DNA of 63,417 bases from an uncultured Bacteroidales bacterium (lineage in GTDB: Bacteria > Bacteroidota > Bacteroidia > Bacteroidales > Marinilabiliaceae): assembly GCA_945607565.1 (NCBI GenBank), contig CALYZD010000002.1:1-63417 (forward strand), written 5' to 3'. The number at the start of each line of letters is the position of its first letter. Position 1 is the stretch's first letter. Below, piece by piece: positions 32,078 to 40,829 of the stretch. Under the pieces are notes generated by a model. The model made no database searches, was not told the origin of the DNA, and saw nothing but the letters and a program-made list of their open reading frames with translations. The position numbers and the translations under genes are program-made.

Positions 32078-32488
32078 ATGATAAAAATCGGAGTTCTTTT
32101 CGTACTTTTGGCGATGCTTGCTGCTTGCGGCAACCGTGGTCGGACCAAGGCCAGCAAGCCTGACAAAGCAAGCGAAGCATCCTTTGAGATGGACTCGGAA
32201 ATGTTTGATTTTGGGGATATTAAGTATGGAGAAATAGTCGGCAAGAAAATTCGATTTGCGAACAACGGTTCGGATTATCTGCAAATTTTTGAAATAGAAT
32301 CAGGATGTGCCTGTACGACAGTAGAATGTAGGCAAAAAATGCTGTCACCAGGGAGCACCGGAACTTTGAACGTCATCTTTGACACCAAAGGGCTGCGTGG
32401 AAGGCAATTCAAAACGATTTTGATCCGAACCAATTGTGGCAGAGAGCCTAAGAGATTATCTTTTTCGGCAAATATTATAAATGAATAA
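32078..32488 (+). CDS. DUF1573 family lipoprotein
   Basis: A 136-residue exported protein with a lipoprotein signal (lipobox LAAC near residue 17). The mature part is an Ig-like DUF1573 domain: FDFGDIKYGEIVGKKIRFANNGSDYLQI, ESGCACTTVE and SPGSTGTLNVIFDTKGLRGRQFKTILIRTN. Function is unknown. It starts 10 bases after nusB and 12 bases before yajC, inside the same operon. Confidence 0.88.
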   Translation: MIKIGVLFVLLAMLAACGNRGRTKASKPDKASEASFEMDSEMFDFGDIKYGEIVGKKIRFANNGSDYLQIFEIESGCACTTVECRQKMLSPGSTGTLNVIFDTKGLRGRQFKTILIRTNCGREPKRLSFSANIINE

Positions 32489-32500
32489 CACAAAAATAAA

Positions 32501-32812
32501 ATGAACATTTTTTTACAAGCAACTCCGGCAGCTCAAGGCAGTGGCTGGATGCAATTCGTTCCGTTCCTATTGATAATTGTTGTTTTCTATTTTTTCATGA
32601 TTCGCCCACAGCAGAAACGACAGAAGGAACTGAATAAATTCCGTGACTCACTCAAAAAAGGCGACAAAATCGTGACCACCGGCGGAATGTATGGCAAAGT
32701 TGCCGAAATAAAGGAAAACCGCATCGTGGTCGAAATAGCGGAAGGCGTGAAAGCCACCTTCGACAAGTCAGCCATCGTGATGGATATGAGCGACGCAACG
32801 CCTGCGAAGTAA
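32501..32812 (+). CDS. yajC: Preprotein translocase accessory subunit YajC
   Basis: A 103-residue single-pass membrane protein that associates with SecDF. It has the expected layout: one hydrophobic helix near 18-38 followed by FFMIRPQQKRQKELNKFRDSLKKGDKIVTTGGMYGKVAEI. Its position after nusB and before the YbbR-like and coaE genes matches the order I recall in Bacteroidales. Confidence 0.95.
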   Translation: MNIFLQATPAAQGSGWMQFVPFLLIIVVFYFFMIRPQQKRQKELNKFRDSLKKGDKIVTTGGMYGKVAEIKENRIVVEIAEGVKATFDKSAIVMDMSDATPAK

Positions 32813-32888
32813 TTATCTGACAAAAAACTATATTTGTGGTCATTGATTGCAGAAGTGTAATTGATGGCCATTATTTTTTTATAGTGAG

Positions 32889-33881
32889 ATGTATAATCAA
32901 CTGAAAACAAAGACAATAACACTACTCAAGCGTTTGCTGAAAAACAAGAATTTCACTATATTCTTAGTTTTTTTCGTCATTTCATCATTCATTTGGTTTC
33001 TCAACAAACTCCGCGACGACTACGTTGTAGACTATAGGTTAGAATACAACTGCACGGATATTCCGGCATATTATTTCGTCGATGTCGATAGTTTACAATC
33101 GATTAATATTTCCATCAAAGCCGATGGATTCAATCTACTAAGACTAAAGTTTTCGAAACAGCCGAAGTTATCTGTAAACATATCAAAATTACCACATTAC
33201 AGAGTGAACAATAATTTTGGTGCATATCTGATTCCCAATAGAATAGGCTCGGAAATTGCGTCACTTTTACCAAGCGGCATAAATCTCGAAGGCTTCAACG
33301 TGGACACTGTTTACATAAGATTGCTCAACATCAAACGCAAATTTGTTCCTGTAAAGCCGAAACTTGACATAACAGTTGACAAACAGTACACGTATTCGAG
33401 CCCGATAGTTGTAGAGCCTGATTCCGTATGGATTTCAGGCACAAACAATTACATCGACACCATCGAATATGCGCCATTGATGCCGCTAAGCAGAGTAGGG
33501 CTGCGCGACTCGCTGAGCGTGAAGCTGGCTTTCGACTTGCCTTCAAAAGTCAAACTAAGTTCACAGGAAGCAAAAGTGAGCATTAATATTGAACCGATTA
33601 TGGAACGAGCTGTCAATGTGATGGTTACAGCAAAAAACATTCCTTCGGAGTATTCATTTCACTCTTTCCCGATTTCAGTAAAAGTGGTTTCAAAAGTCGG
33701 ATTTAGCAGCTACGAACAAGTTGACCCTGAACAATTTGACGCTTTTGTCGATTTCGATGGAATGACTTTGGGCAGCACACCAGCAAAGATGAAAGTTAAG
33801 GTGAATTGCAAAACGGATAAGGTTAAAAGTTTCACATATTCACCGCTTTTTGTTGAATATCTATTGGAACGTAAACGATGA
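32889..33881 (+). CDS. YbbR-like domain membrane protein
   Basis: A 330-residue protein with one N-terminal membrane helix (about 22-42, FTIFLVFFVISSFIWFL) and an extracytoplasmic beta-rich part that looks like two or three YbbR repeats. YbbR/CdaR proteins in Firmicutes regulate diadenylate cyclase; here no cyclase is adjacent, so the role is open. It overlaps coaE by 4 bases (ATGA at 33878-33881). Confidence 0.8.
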   Translation: MYNQLKTKTITLLKRLLKNKNFTIFLVFFVISSFIWFLNKLRDDYVVDYRLEYNCTDIPAYYFVDVDSLQSINISIKADGFNLLRLKFSKQPKLSVNISKLPHYRVNNNFGAYLIPNRIGSEIASLLPSGINLEGFNVDTVYIRLLNIKRKFVPVKPKLDITVDKQYTYSSPIVVEPDSVWISGTNNYIDTIEYAPLMPLSRVGLRDSLSVKLAFDLPSKVKLSSQEAKVSINIEPIMERAVNVMVTAKNIPSEYSFHSFPISVKVVSKVGFSSYEQVDPEQFDAFVDFDGMTLGSTPAKMKVKVNCKTDKVKSFTYSPLFVEYLLERKR

Positions 33882-34474
33882 CAAAACAGAAATTAGTCGG
33901 CCTGACGGGTGGGATAGGCAGCGGCAAAACGACCATTGCCCGTGCATTTGAAGCACTCGGTATTCCGGTGTACAATTCGGACAATAGAGCCAGAATACTA
34001 TCTGATAATCACCCGGATATAATAAATGGACTAAAAAGAATATTTGGTGATGACATTTACATTGGCAATTGCCTTCAACGCAAGCGAGTCGCTGAAATTG
34101 TCTTCAATGACAAAAAAAAACTTAGTGAAATCAATCATATCATCCATCCAATAGTCCAGAACGACTTCCATGCATGGGCTGCCGCTTATGATGACTATCC
34201 GTATGTTTTAAACGAAGCGGCTGTTATGATAGAAAATGAATTACATAAGCAATTTAATAAAATAATTTTAGTTATTTCGCCTGTCGTGATGCGCGTCGGG
34301 CGTGTCGCAAAGCGCGACGGACTGCCCGAAAACGCTGTGTATCCAAGGATAAATTCGCAAATGAGCGACGACGAAAAAAAACTTTTTGCAGATTACATAA
34401 TAACAAGCGACGATCACAATTACATTATTCCACAAATTTTGGAAATAGACAAAGAATTAAGAAAACAATATTAA
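33878..34474 (+). CDS. coaE: Dephospho-CoA kinase
   Basis: Catalyses the last step of coenzyme A synthesis, phosphorylating dephospho-CoA at the 3'-OH. The 198-residue protein carries the P-loop LTGGIGSGKTT at 8-18, NSDNRAR for substrate binding, INHIIHP and a lid region with RVGRVAKRDG. Length is typical. Its start overlaps the YbbR-like gene (ATGA), implying coupled translation. Confidence 0.93.
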   Translation: MTKQKLVGLTGGIGSGKTTIARAFEALGIPVYNSDNRARILSDNHPDIINGLKRIFGDDIYIGNCLQRKRVAEIVFNDKKKLSEINHIIHPIVQNDFHAWAAAYDDYPYVLNEAAVMIENELHKQFNKIILVISPVVMRVGRVAKRDGLPENAVYPRINSQMSDDEKKLFADYIITSDDHNYIIPQILEIDKELRKQY

Positions 34475-34484
34475 ATACTTGAAA

Positions 34485-35222
34485 ATGGGATTTTTAGGAG
34501 CATTACTTGGAGCCGGCATTGGTTGGTGGCTTGCCGGACCGCTGGGAGTCTTGGTCGGGGCATGGTTGGGCAGCTCAATAAACACGGGCGTGATGTCGAA
34601 CGACGACACGCCTTTCGGTTCCGACAGGCAAGCTAAAGGCGGCTTCATAGCGTCGTTGATGGTTCTGATAGCAGCCGTGATTAAAGCCGATGGCCATGTG
34701 AGGAAAATTGAGCTGGATTATGTTAAGTCAAAGCTGGTCGCTTTGCTTGGCGTTGAAACAGCGCAAGAAGCTGTGCTTATGCTTCGCGACATACTGAAAA
34801 AAGATATTAACATTCAGGAAGTCAGCCTGCAGATCAGAGTGAATCTCGACTACTCGAGCCGTTTGGAATTGATGCACTTGCTGATGGGTATCGCTCAAGC
34901 CGACGGAGTGATATCAAACGAGGAATATAATATCATAAAAATAATTGGCTTTAACCTTGGCATTTCGAGTGGTGACATGAATTCGATCTTGAATATGTTC
35001 GGAAGCACCAAAAACACAGTCGACTCGGCATACAAAGTCCTTGAAATTGAACCTACTGCAACCGACGACGAAGTCAAGAAAGCATATCGGAAATTAGCCA
35101 TGAGATTTCATCCAGACAAAGTGGCCGGACTCGGCAAGGAGATTCAGGAAAGTGCCAATGATAAATTCCGAAAAGTTCAGGAAGCATACGAAATGATAAA
35201 AACATCAAGGGGAATGAAATAA
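34485..35222 (+). CDS. TerB-like / DnaJ-domain protein (DjlA-like)
   Basis: A 245-residue protein with a glycine-rich hydrophobic N-terminus (about 3-28, resembling the single membrane segment of DjlA), a helical TerB-like domain (about 50-165, twice showing the ADGxxxxxE pattern: KADGHVRKIE and QADGVISNEE) and a C-terminal J domain with the HPD motif (RFHPDK). It is probably a membrane-tethered DnaK co-chaperone. An in-frame TTG lies two codons upstream; the ATG at 34485 is preferred. It is the last gene of the nusB operon. Confidence 0.88.
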   Translation: MGFLGALLGAGIGWWLAGPLGVLVGAWLGSSINTGVMSNDDTPFGSDRQAKGGFIASLMVLIAAVIKADGHVRKIELDYVKSKLVALLGVETAQEAVLMLRDILKKDINIQEVSLQIRVNLDYSSRLELMHLLMGIAQADGVISNEEYNIIKIIGFNLGISSGDMNSILNMFGSTKNTVDSAYKVLEIEPTATDDEVKKAYRKLAMRFHPDKVAGLGKEIQESANDKFRKVQEAYEMIKTSRGMK

Positions 35223-35268
35223 TCAGGCCATAATTTTTCAAAAATGGAAGTCTGATTCCAAAAAAAAT

Positions 35269-35276
35269 TACTTTTG
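35269..35276 (+). promoter_or_regulatory. Putative -7 promoter box of the DUF5606 gene
   Basis: TACTTTTG matches TAnnTTTG fully, 28 bases before the ATG; no convincing -33 box. Confidence 0.45.
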
Positions 35277-35304
35277 CAAACCAAAAACGAAACTTATAAA
35301 AATC

Positions 35305-35700
35305 ATGCTGAACGGAATATTGTCAATTACAGGACAGAGTGGCTTATTTAAATTAGTATCGCAAGCTAAGAACTCTATTATTATAGAGTCTCTTATCGAC
35401 GGGCATCGCATGCCGGCGTACCCGTCGTCGCGCGTCAGTTCGTTGGAAGACATCTCGATGTATACCGAAGATGGCGACATCAAACTCGAAGAAGTTTTCC
35501 TGAAGATATTTGATTTCACCAACGGAGCCAAAGCCATTGACCCTAAATCAAATCCTGACGAGTTAAAATCCTATATGGAAAAAATCCTTCCAAATTATGA
35601 TAAGCAACGCGTTTATGTTTCCGACATCAAAAAGTTATTTACGTGGTATAATCTTTTGGTTGAGAAAAACATGATCAAGAAAAAGGAAGAAAAAGAATAG
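35305..35700 (+). CDS. DUF5606 family protein
   Basis: A 131-residue soluble protein with the family start MLNGILSITGQSGLFKLVSQAKNS and the later NYDKQRVYVSDIKKLFTWYNLL. DUF5606 proteins are conserved in Bacteroidota with no known function. The N-terminal half looks like a small beta-rich fold, and the C-terminal end is lysine/glutamate rich. It has its own promoter box and a strong terminator, so it appears to be monocistronic. Confidence 0.88.
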   Translation: MLNGILSITGQSGLFKLVSQAKNSIIIESLIDGHRMPAYPSSRVSSLEDISMYTEDGDIKLEEVFLKIFDFTNGAKAIDPKSNPDELKSYMEKILPNYDKQRVYVSDIKKLFTWYNLLVEKNMIKKKEEKE

Positions 35701-35719
35701 CAAACATAATCGAACCAAA

Positions 35720-35762
35720 AGAGGTAGACTGACAAAAGCCGGTCTACCTCTACCTCTTTTTC
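35720..35762 (+). terminator. Intrinsic terminator after DUF5606
   Basis: Arms AGAGGTAGAC / GTCTACCTCT around a 12-base loop, followed after four bases by a T-rich tract at about 35754-35760. Confidence 0.75.
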
Positions 35763-35789
35763 ATTAAAATAGTGGCGACTGCCTTGTTT

Positions 35790-36266
35790 TTACAACACAA
35801 GATCCGCAACTTGTGCCCTGACAAAACTTATCAATTCTTTTGGTGACATTTTGATTTGAAGGCCACGAATCCCTGCGCTTATATAAATGTATTCGTGTTC
35901 AACCGCCGATTCGTGAATGTAGGTCGGAAATAACTTTTTCATTCCAATTGGCGAGCATCCGCCTCGAATATAACCTGTTTGCGGCAACAATTCCTTGACG
36001 GCAAGCATTTCTGCACTTTTATTCCCCGAAATCTTCGCAGCCTTCTTGAGGTCAACTTCGTCGCCACCGGGAATTACGCATACGAATAACCCATTGCGAT
36101 CACCGCGCAGAACCAGCGTTTTAAAAACAGTTTCAATATCTTCATTCAGCAGTTCGGCAATATGTGTGGCCGCTAAATTTGATTCGTCAACCTCATAAGC
36201 AACTAATTCATAGCTGATTTTTGCCTTATCCAGCAAACGCGCCGCATTTGTTTTTGTGTTTTTCAT
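35790..36266 (-). CDS. ybaK: Cys-tRNA(Pro)/YbaK-type deacylase
   Basis: Hydrolyses mischarged Cys-tRNA(Pro), an editing step in translation. The 158-residue protein has the family pattern: TNAARLLDKAKISYELVAYEV, VFKTLVLRG, the lysine-containing VDLKKAAKISGNK, and GYIRGGCSPIGMKK. The frame is open 29 codons further upstream, but MKNTKTNAARLLD is the family start; its ATG at 36266 overlaps the MBL gene stop (ATGA), so the pair is translationally coupled. Confidence 0.92.
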   Translation of the reverse strand: MKNTKTNAARLLDKAKISYELVAYEVDESNLAATHIAELLNEDIETVFKTLVLRGDRNGLFVCVIPGGDEVDLKKAAKISGNKSAEMLAVKELLPQTGYIRGGCSPIGMKKLFPTYIHESAVEHEYIYISAGIRGLQIKMSPKELISFVRAQVADLVL

Positions 36267-37033
36267 ATAGTTACAGATAATCCATCGTACGATAGGAAAA
36301 CATTTTCTGGCAGTTCTTTCTGAACGTCGTCGTGCAAACCTATTTCGTGGCAAAAATGAGTCAAATAAGCTTTCTCAGGTGCCACCTCGCTGATAATTTC
36401 CAATGCTTGGTTTAATGAAAAATGAGACATGTGCTCAGTCCTTCTTAAAGCATTAATCACAAGAATTTTACAGCCACATATTCTTTTAATCGTTTCTGTA
36501 GGGATAAAACTGGCATCAGTTATGTAAACTATTTCATTTTCAATTACGTATCCTGATATTGGCAGTTTACCGTGCATAACTCTGATTGGTTCAATCAAAG
36601 TCCCGTTTACATGGAACTGTTTCATTTCATGGTCAACCAGTTCTAATTTGGGCGTGCCAGGATAAGGTGTTGCACCAAAAGCGTAGCTCAAATTGGTCTT
36701 TATCGCTTCTATCACACGCTTTTCGGTGTAAACGTTTACACTTCTTCGCATCGCATAATTGATGCCCCTGACATCGTCCATGCCTCCGACATGGTCGTAA
36801 TGCTCGTGAGTTATCAAAATCGCATCTAACTTCGACGTCTCGGTGCGCAACATCTGACATCGAAAATCAGGACCGGCATCCACCAGAATTTTGGTTTCAT
36901 CCGAACAAATCAACACAGAAGACCTCAAGCGTTTATCTTTTGGATCGGTCGATTTACAGACTTGACAATTGCAACCAATAATCGGCACTCCCTGAGAGGT
37001 GCCGGTGCCTAAGAAAATTAGCCTCATCGTCAT
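36263..37033 (-). CDS. MBL-fold metallohydrolase (PhnP-like)
   Basis: A 256-residue metallo-beta-lactamase-fold hydrolase. The metal motif THEHYDHVGG is intact, with a later His in MHGK and Asp in VYITDASF. The N-terminal IGCNCQVCKS cluster resembles the structural zinc site of PhnP, a cyclic phosphodiesterase, so a phosphodiesterase activity is plausible but unproven. It is the first gene of a coupled operon with ybaK and is transcribed away from the XRE gene across the 385-base spacer. Confidence 0.88.
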   Translation of the reverse strand: MTMRLIFLGTGTSQGVPIIGCNCQVCKSTDPKDKRLRSSVLICSDETKILVDAGPDFRCQMLRTETSKLDAILITHEHYDHVGGMDDVRGINYAMRRSVNVYTEKRVIEAIKTNLSYAFGATPYPGTPKLELVDHEMKQFHVNGTLIEPIRVMHGKLPISGYVIENEIVYITDASFIPTETIKRICGCKILVINALRRTEHMSHFSLNQALEIISEVAPEKAYLTHFCHEIGLHDDVQKELPENVFLSYDGLSVTI

Positions 37034-37050
37034 TCAAATTTTCAGTTGAA

Positions 37051-37058
37051 CAAAGTTA
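37051..37058 (-). promoter_or_regulatory. Putative -7 promoter box of the MBL gene
   Basis: Reverse strand reads TAACTTTG, a full TAnnTTTG match, 18 bases before the MBL ATG. No clear -33 box at the expected distance. Confidence 0.4.
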
Positions 37059-37383
37059 TAAATTTTTCAATTCATGTGAAATTCACTATTTATCGCAAAT
37101 AACACCCAAAGTTTACATAATAGTAAATAAGTCGTAATGTGGTTATATTCAATAATTTATATATATATATTTAAATTTATTATTTAATAAAAACGGAACA
37201 AAGTTATAGAAATAGAATTAAAATGCAGTAAACCAATATATAAAACACATATAATCAGGCAAATAGGTCTAAAATAAAATGTGGTTAATATAGTTATGGT
37301 GGGGTTATTAATGGGTTAGGTAAACTATGATTAATTTACAGCAGATTATCGAATTCGTGTTGTTTGGTTTTACAAAAAACACT

Positions 37384-37402
37384 ATATTTACAATGTAAAT
37401 AT
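37384..37402. promoter_or_regulatory. Operator-like perfect palindrome before the XRE regulator
   Basis: ATATTTACA-A-TGTAAATAT, a perfect 9+1+9 inverted repeat, overlaps the likely -7 region (TATATTTA at 37383-37390; TTTG at 37363-37366). Further half-sites occur at 37335 and 37369 (TTTACA) and 37402 (TGTAAA). It lies 17 bases before the ATG of a DNA-binding regulator, so it is a natural autoregulatory operator. Binding is inferred. Confidence 0.6.
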
Positions 37403-37418
37403 GTAAACCAAGATTGCT

Positions 37419-37901
37419 ATGAAAGAGCGTTTGGAGCGAATTTTACGCCGTTATAAATTGAATCAGAAAGAGTTTGCAGAAAAAGTGGGCATTAATAAAT
37501 CTACTTTGTCACATATTTTTTCCAAAAATGGCAGGGGGGGGAATTTAAGCCAAAGCACTTTAGAAAAAATTGTTTATACGTTTCCAGACATAAACATGAA
37601 CTGGTTGCGAGACGGCATGGGCGAAATGCTACGCTCTAATGCTGCCATGGTCAGCCAAACAACTATAGATTTTAATGACAAACAAGTTCAAGAACCTGTC
37701 AAAGCTGCAATTGAAGAACCATTCGTAAATAATGAATCTGAGCGAAAGGCGGTCGAGAATGGAATTGATAACGAGATAGAACATTCTAATATAGAAAGAC
37801 TTAATAAGTTACCATTGCAGGAATTTAATGAAAAGAAGATTCGCAGAATTGTCATTTTCTATACAGACAACACCTTCACAGATTATCTACCAGAAAAATA
37901 G
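37419..37901 (+). CDS. XRE-family HTH regulator
   Basis: A 160-residue protein with an N-terminal HTH of the CI/Cro type (residues 5-60: LNQKEFAEKVGINKSTLSHIFS is the helix-turn-helix), a variable acidic middle and a conserved C-terminus KKIRRIVIFYTDNTFTDYLPE, which I recall in many Bacteroidales XRE regulators. Codons 39-41 contain a run of eight G; loss of one G would end the protein three codons later, and gain of one also truncates it. It lies upstream of pyrK-pyrD, but with its own promoter region and a separate -7 box before pyrK. Confidence 0.88.
   Translation: MKERLERILRRYKLNQKEFAEKVGINKSTLSHIFSKNGRGGNLSQSTLEKIVYTFPDINMNWLRDGMGEMLRSNAAMVSQTTIDFNDKQVQEPVKAAIEEPFVNNESERKAVENGIDNEIEHSNIERLNKLPLQEFNEKKIRRIVIFYTDNTFTDYLPEK
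37534..37541 (+). repeat. G8 homopolymer inside the XRE coding region
   Basis: Eight consecutive G in a gene that is otherwise AT-rich, encoding Arg39-Gly40-Gly41 just after the HTH. Such tracts are prone to slipped-strand mispairing; in this frame -1 gives GGA ATT TAA. Confidence 0.7.
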
Positions 37902-37939
37902 TCAATGGCACGAATAAGCAAATGTTTCATGAAAGCGTT

Positions 37940-37947
37940 ATCTTTGA
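37940..37947 (+). promoter_or_regulatory. Putative -7 promoter box of pyrK
   Basis: TATCTTTG matches TAnnTTTG, 39 bases after the XRE stop and 51 bases before the pyrK TTG. No clear -33 box. Confidence 0.45.
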
Positions 37948-37998
37948 TGCAAGCGTTGACGGCGAAATATTATTCGTAAACCAATATAATTTACTAAA

Positions 37999-38769
37999 TT
38001 GAAAAAATTTACAAATAACTTCACGCTTGTTGAAGTCGGTAGTTTACCCGATAGTTGCATGAAGTTGATTCTTCAATCACCTTCCAATTTACCAATTATC
38101 AATCCCGGTCAATTTGTAGAAGTACAAACCCCGGACAGCTCAAAAACATTTTTGAGACGACCAATTTCAATCCATGATGTAGACTATACCAGGAATCGCT
38201 TGATTCTTTTGGTAAAAACAGTTGGCGAAGGCACTAAATCATTGAGCAACTTATCAATAGGAAGCACATTAAATTTGGTTTATCCTCTTGGCAACGGTTT
38301 TGATGTTTCTAATGTTAAACACCCATTGCTAATAGCAGGAGGCGTTGGAATTGCTCCAATGATGTATTTAGGTAAGTCACTGAAGAAAAACGATGTGGAA
38401 GTCAACTTCTTATTTGGCGCCAAGTCATCATCTGGCCTTCTGCTTGAAGATGAATTTAGAAAAGTGGGCAACCTTTATTGCACAACAGAGGATGGATCGG
38501 CCGGCACCCAAGGATTTGTCACGCAACACGCTGAAATTGAGAAATTGGGAATCGATTACGATTCTGTATTCGTTTGTGGGCCAATTCAAATGATGAAAGC
38601 CGTGGGCAACATTGTAAAACAAAAAGATGTGACTTGTTACGTTTCGTTAGAAAATACCATGGCTTGCGGAATAGGAGCATGCTTGTGTTGCGTAACTGAT
38701 ACAGTTTCCGGCCATAAATGTGTATGTACTGAAGGTCCGGTTTTTGATATAAAGGATTTGAAATGGTAA
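37999..38769 (+). CDS. pyrK: Dihydroorotate dehydrogenase electron-transfer subunit PyrK
   Basis: Carries electrons from the type 1B dihydroorotate dehydrogenase to NAD+ through FAD and a 2Fe-2S cluster. The 256-residue protein shows the FAD motif RRPIS, the NAD-binding GGVGIAPM, and the cluster cysteines in [11 protein letters not shown]...CVCTEGP. The apparent start is a TTG (TTG AAA AAA TTT); no upstream ATG is in frame. It overlaps pyrD by 7 bases, so the two subunits are coupled. Confidence 0.93.
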   Translation: MKKFTNNFTLVEVGSLPDSCMKLILQSPSNLPIINPGQFVEVQTPDSSKTFLRRPISIHDVDYTRNRLILLVKTVGEGTKSLSNLSIGSTLNLVYPLGNGFDVSNVKHPLLIAGGVGIAPMMYLGKSLKKNDVEVNFLFGAKSSSGLLLEDEFRKVGNLYCTTEDGSAGTQGFVTQHAEIEKLGIDYDSVFVCGPIQMMKAVGNIVKQKDVTCYVSLENTMACGIGACLCCVTDTVSGHKCVCTEGPVFDIKDLKW

Positions 38770-39674
38770 AAACAGAAGTGAATTTAAACGGATTGATATT
38801 GAAGAATCCGGTAATGACTGCATCCGGCACTTTCGGATACGGTTTGGAGTATGATGATTTTATGGACGTGTCGTCGTTGGGAGGAATAATAGTCAAGGGG
38901 ACCACACTAAACCCACGCGAGGGTAATCCCTATCCGCGACTGGCCGAAGTAAAACAAGGCATGATTAATGCCGTTGGTTTACAAAATAAAGGTGTAGATT
39001 ATTTTTGTAAACACATCTATCCATTGGTTTACAATTATAAAACCAATGTATTGGTCAACGTTTCCGGCTCTTGCATAAGCGACTATGTGTCAACTGCGGA
39101 AAGAATCAATGAATTGGAAAATATTCCCGGCATCGAATTAAACATATCATGCCCAAATGTAAAAGAAGGTGGCATGGCGTTTGGAACTTCTTGTGAATCT
39201 GCACAAAAAGTAGTCGAGGCGGTACGACAGGTGTACAAAAAACATCTGATGGTAAAGCTATCTCCCAATGTTACAAACATTTCCGAAATAGCCATTGCAG
39301 TTGAAAGCGCAGGAGCTGATTCCGTATCTTTAATAAATACAGTATTGGCGATGGCCATAAATTCAGAAACCAGACGACCTGTTTTGTCTACTATCACCGG
39401 CGGGTTGTCGGGACCAGCTATAAAGCCTATCGCATTGAGAATGGTTTGGCAAGTGTCAAAAGCGGTCAAAATTCCAATAGTTGGACTTGGAGGAATCATG
39501 ACTGCAGCCGATGCCATCGAATTCATGTTGGCAGGAGCAAGTGCAGTTGAAATTGGAACCGCTAATTTCATCGATCCAGCGATAAGCGCAAAAATAGTTG
39601 CCGGTATTATAAATTATTTGGAACGACACAATATTTCTGATGTCAACTCAATTATCGGCGGTCTGATTGTATAA
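38763..39674 (+). CDS. pyrD: Dihydroorotate dehydrogenase type 1B catalytic subunit PyrD
   Basis: Oxidises dihydroorotate to orotate, the fourth step of pyrimidine synthesis. The 303-residue flavoprotein has [20 protein letters not shown], the active region [17 protein letters not shown] (with the catalytic Cys of class 1B) and the FMN phosphate loop [28 protein letters not shown]. Its ATG lies within the last codons of pyrK (ATGGTAA). Full length and intact. Confidence 0.95.
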   Translation: MVKTEVNLNGLILKNPVMTASGTFGYGLEYDDFMDVSSLGGIIVKGTTLNPREGNPYPRLAEVKQGMINAVGLQNKGVDYFCKHIYPLVYNYKTNVLVNVSGSCISDYVSTAERINELENIPGIELNISCPNVKEGGMAFGTSCESAQKVVEAVRQVYKKHLMVKLSPNVTNISEIAIAVESAGADSVSLINTVLAMAINSETRRPVLSTITGGLSGPAIKPIALRMVWQVSKAVKIPIVGLGGIMTAADAIEFMLAGASAVEIGTANFIDPAISAKIVAGIINYLERHNISDVNSIIGGLIV

Positions 39675-39686
39675 GTTTTATGCTGT

Positions 39687-40829
39687 ATGGCGAGATTTAA
39701 TCATTTGCGTATCTGCTTTGTAGTTGTATTGATTGCGGTTTCGCAGCAACTATTTGCAGTTAATTATGTTAAGTTAAGCAATGCTTCATCATGCTCGCTT
39801 TTAACTTGTTCACCAGGCGAAGAGTTATATTCTGCTTTTGGGCATAGCGCCTTACGCGTAAAAGACGATTCGCTGGGCATTGATTTAGTCTTCAATTACG
39901 GTACGTTCAACTTTAATACGCCCAATTTTTATTTGAAATTCATAAATGGCGACTTGAATTATATGCTTGCAGTTTCTGTTTATGAGAATTTCATACTTAA
40001 CTATGGGTACAGCAAGCGAGGCGTGGTCGAAACAGAATTGATCTTGAGTCATAAGCAAAAACAAGAATTGTGGAATCTTTTGCTTGACAATTCTCAACCC
40101 GATAATCGTTATTACAGATATGATTTCTTTTTTGACAATTGCGCAACTCGCATTCGTGATATTGTCTTCAAATCCGCTGATTATCAAGGCATTGAAGCGA
40201 ACACAACAGAGACTTTTAGATCGTACCTTCACAAATACGTGGACAAAAGTGGCTGGACTGCACAAGGCATAGACCTTCTATTGGGAATGAAAACAGACAA
40301 AACGATCACCAAGAGTCAGACTGCATTCTTGCCGGACTATCTCCAAAGCTACTTCTTGGAACGCGGAATAGTATCGGAACCGGTTGAAATATTGAAATGC
40401 AAAATTCCCAAAACATCAAACTCTGCCTTTTCACCGTTGTTTGCAGGAATATTAGTATGCTTTTTATCTGTAATTTCTTTGATATTATATCATTTCATGA
40501 AGCCAATCTCTATAACTATTGATAATATCATTCTAATATCATGTTGGCTGTTGGGTGATTTATTGATTTTTCTGTGGTTTTTCACCAAACATACAGTGAC
40601 TCAGAATAATCTGAACATACTCTGGGCTTCGCCATTGCTGATTTTTACTATTGTATTTTCACTTTGCGGCAACGCTAAATTATTAAGAATCACATCAATA
40701 GTAAATTCTGCAACAAATATAGCTTTCTTTGTTCTTGCACTGATAAATATCCAATATTTTCCTGCTATTGCTTATTTGTTTTCGTTGGCAATTATTGCTA
40801 TTCACTTAAAATATATTTTAGCAAAATAA
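39687..40829 (+). CDS. DUF4105 / Lnb-type membrane protein (putative lipoprotein N-acyltransferase)
   Basis: A 380-residue protein with a signal peptide (to about residue 24), a periplasmic domain with conserved FGHSALRV (His) and FFFDNCATRIRD (Cys), and a C-terminal membrane part of about five helices (from about residue 255). This matches DUF4105, which I recall being reassigned as the Lnb lipoprotein N-acyltransferase of Bacteroidota, a NlpC/P60-like thiol acyltransferase that completes lipoprotein acylation. I am fairly sure of the family and less sure that this paralogue does that reaction. Its TAA overlaps the next start (TAATG). Confidence 0.8.
   Translation: MARFNHLRICFVVVLIAVSQQLFAVNYVKLSNASSCSLLTCSPGEELYSAFGHSALRVKDDSLGIDLVFNYGTFNFNTPNFYLKFINGDLNYMLAVSVYENFILNYGYSKRGVVETELILSHKQKQELWNLLLDNSQPDNRYYRYDFFFDNCATRIRDIVFKSADYQGIEANTTETFRSYLHKYVDKSGWTAQGIDLLLGMKTDKTITKSQTAFLPDYLQSYFLERGIVSEPVEILKCKIPKTSNSAFSPLFAGILVCFLSVISLILYHFMKPISITIDNIILISCWLLGDLLIFLWFFTKHTVTQNNLNILWASPLLIFTIVFSLCGNAKLLRITSIVNSATNIAFFVLALINIQYFPAIAYLFSLAIIAIHLKYILAK

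Larger units (their letters stand above)
37034..37418. other. 385-base AT-rich spacer between the MBL and XRE genes
   Basis: No gene is visible. It holds the divergent promoter regions, several TTTACA/TGTAAA half-sites, a nine-base direct repeat ATGTGGTTA (37137-37145 and 37279-37287) and an AT stretch near 37150-37190. One TGTGGTTAA is one base off the loose DnaA-box consensus, but nothing else argues for an origin. Confidence 0.6.

Noticed and set aside
37034-37418. Replication origin in the AT-rich spacer
   Set aside because: Only one weak DnaA-box-like match, no cluster of boxes, no dnaA or typical origin neighbours.
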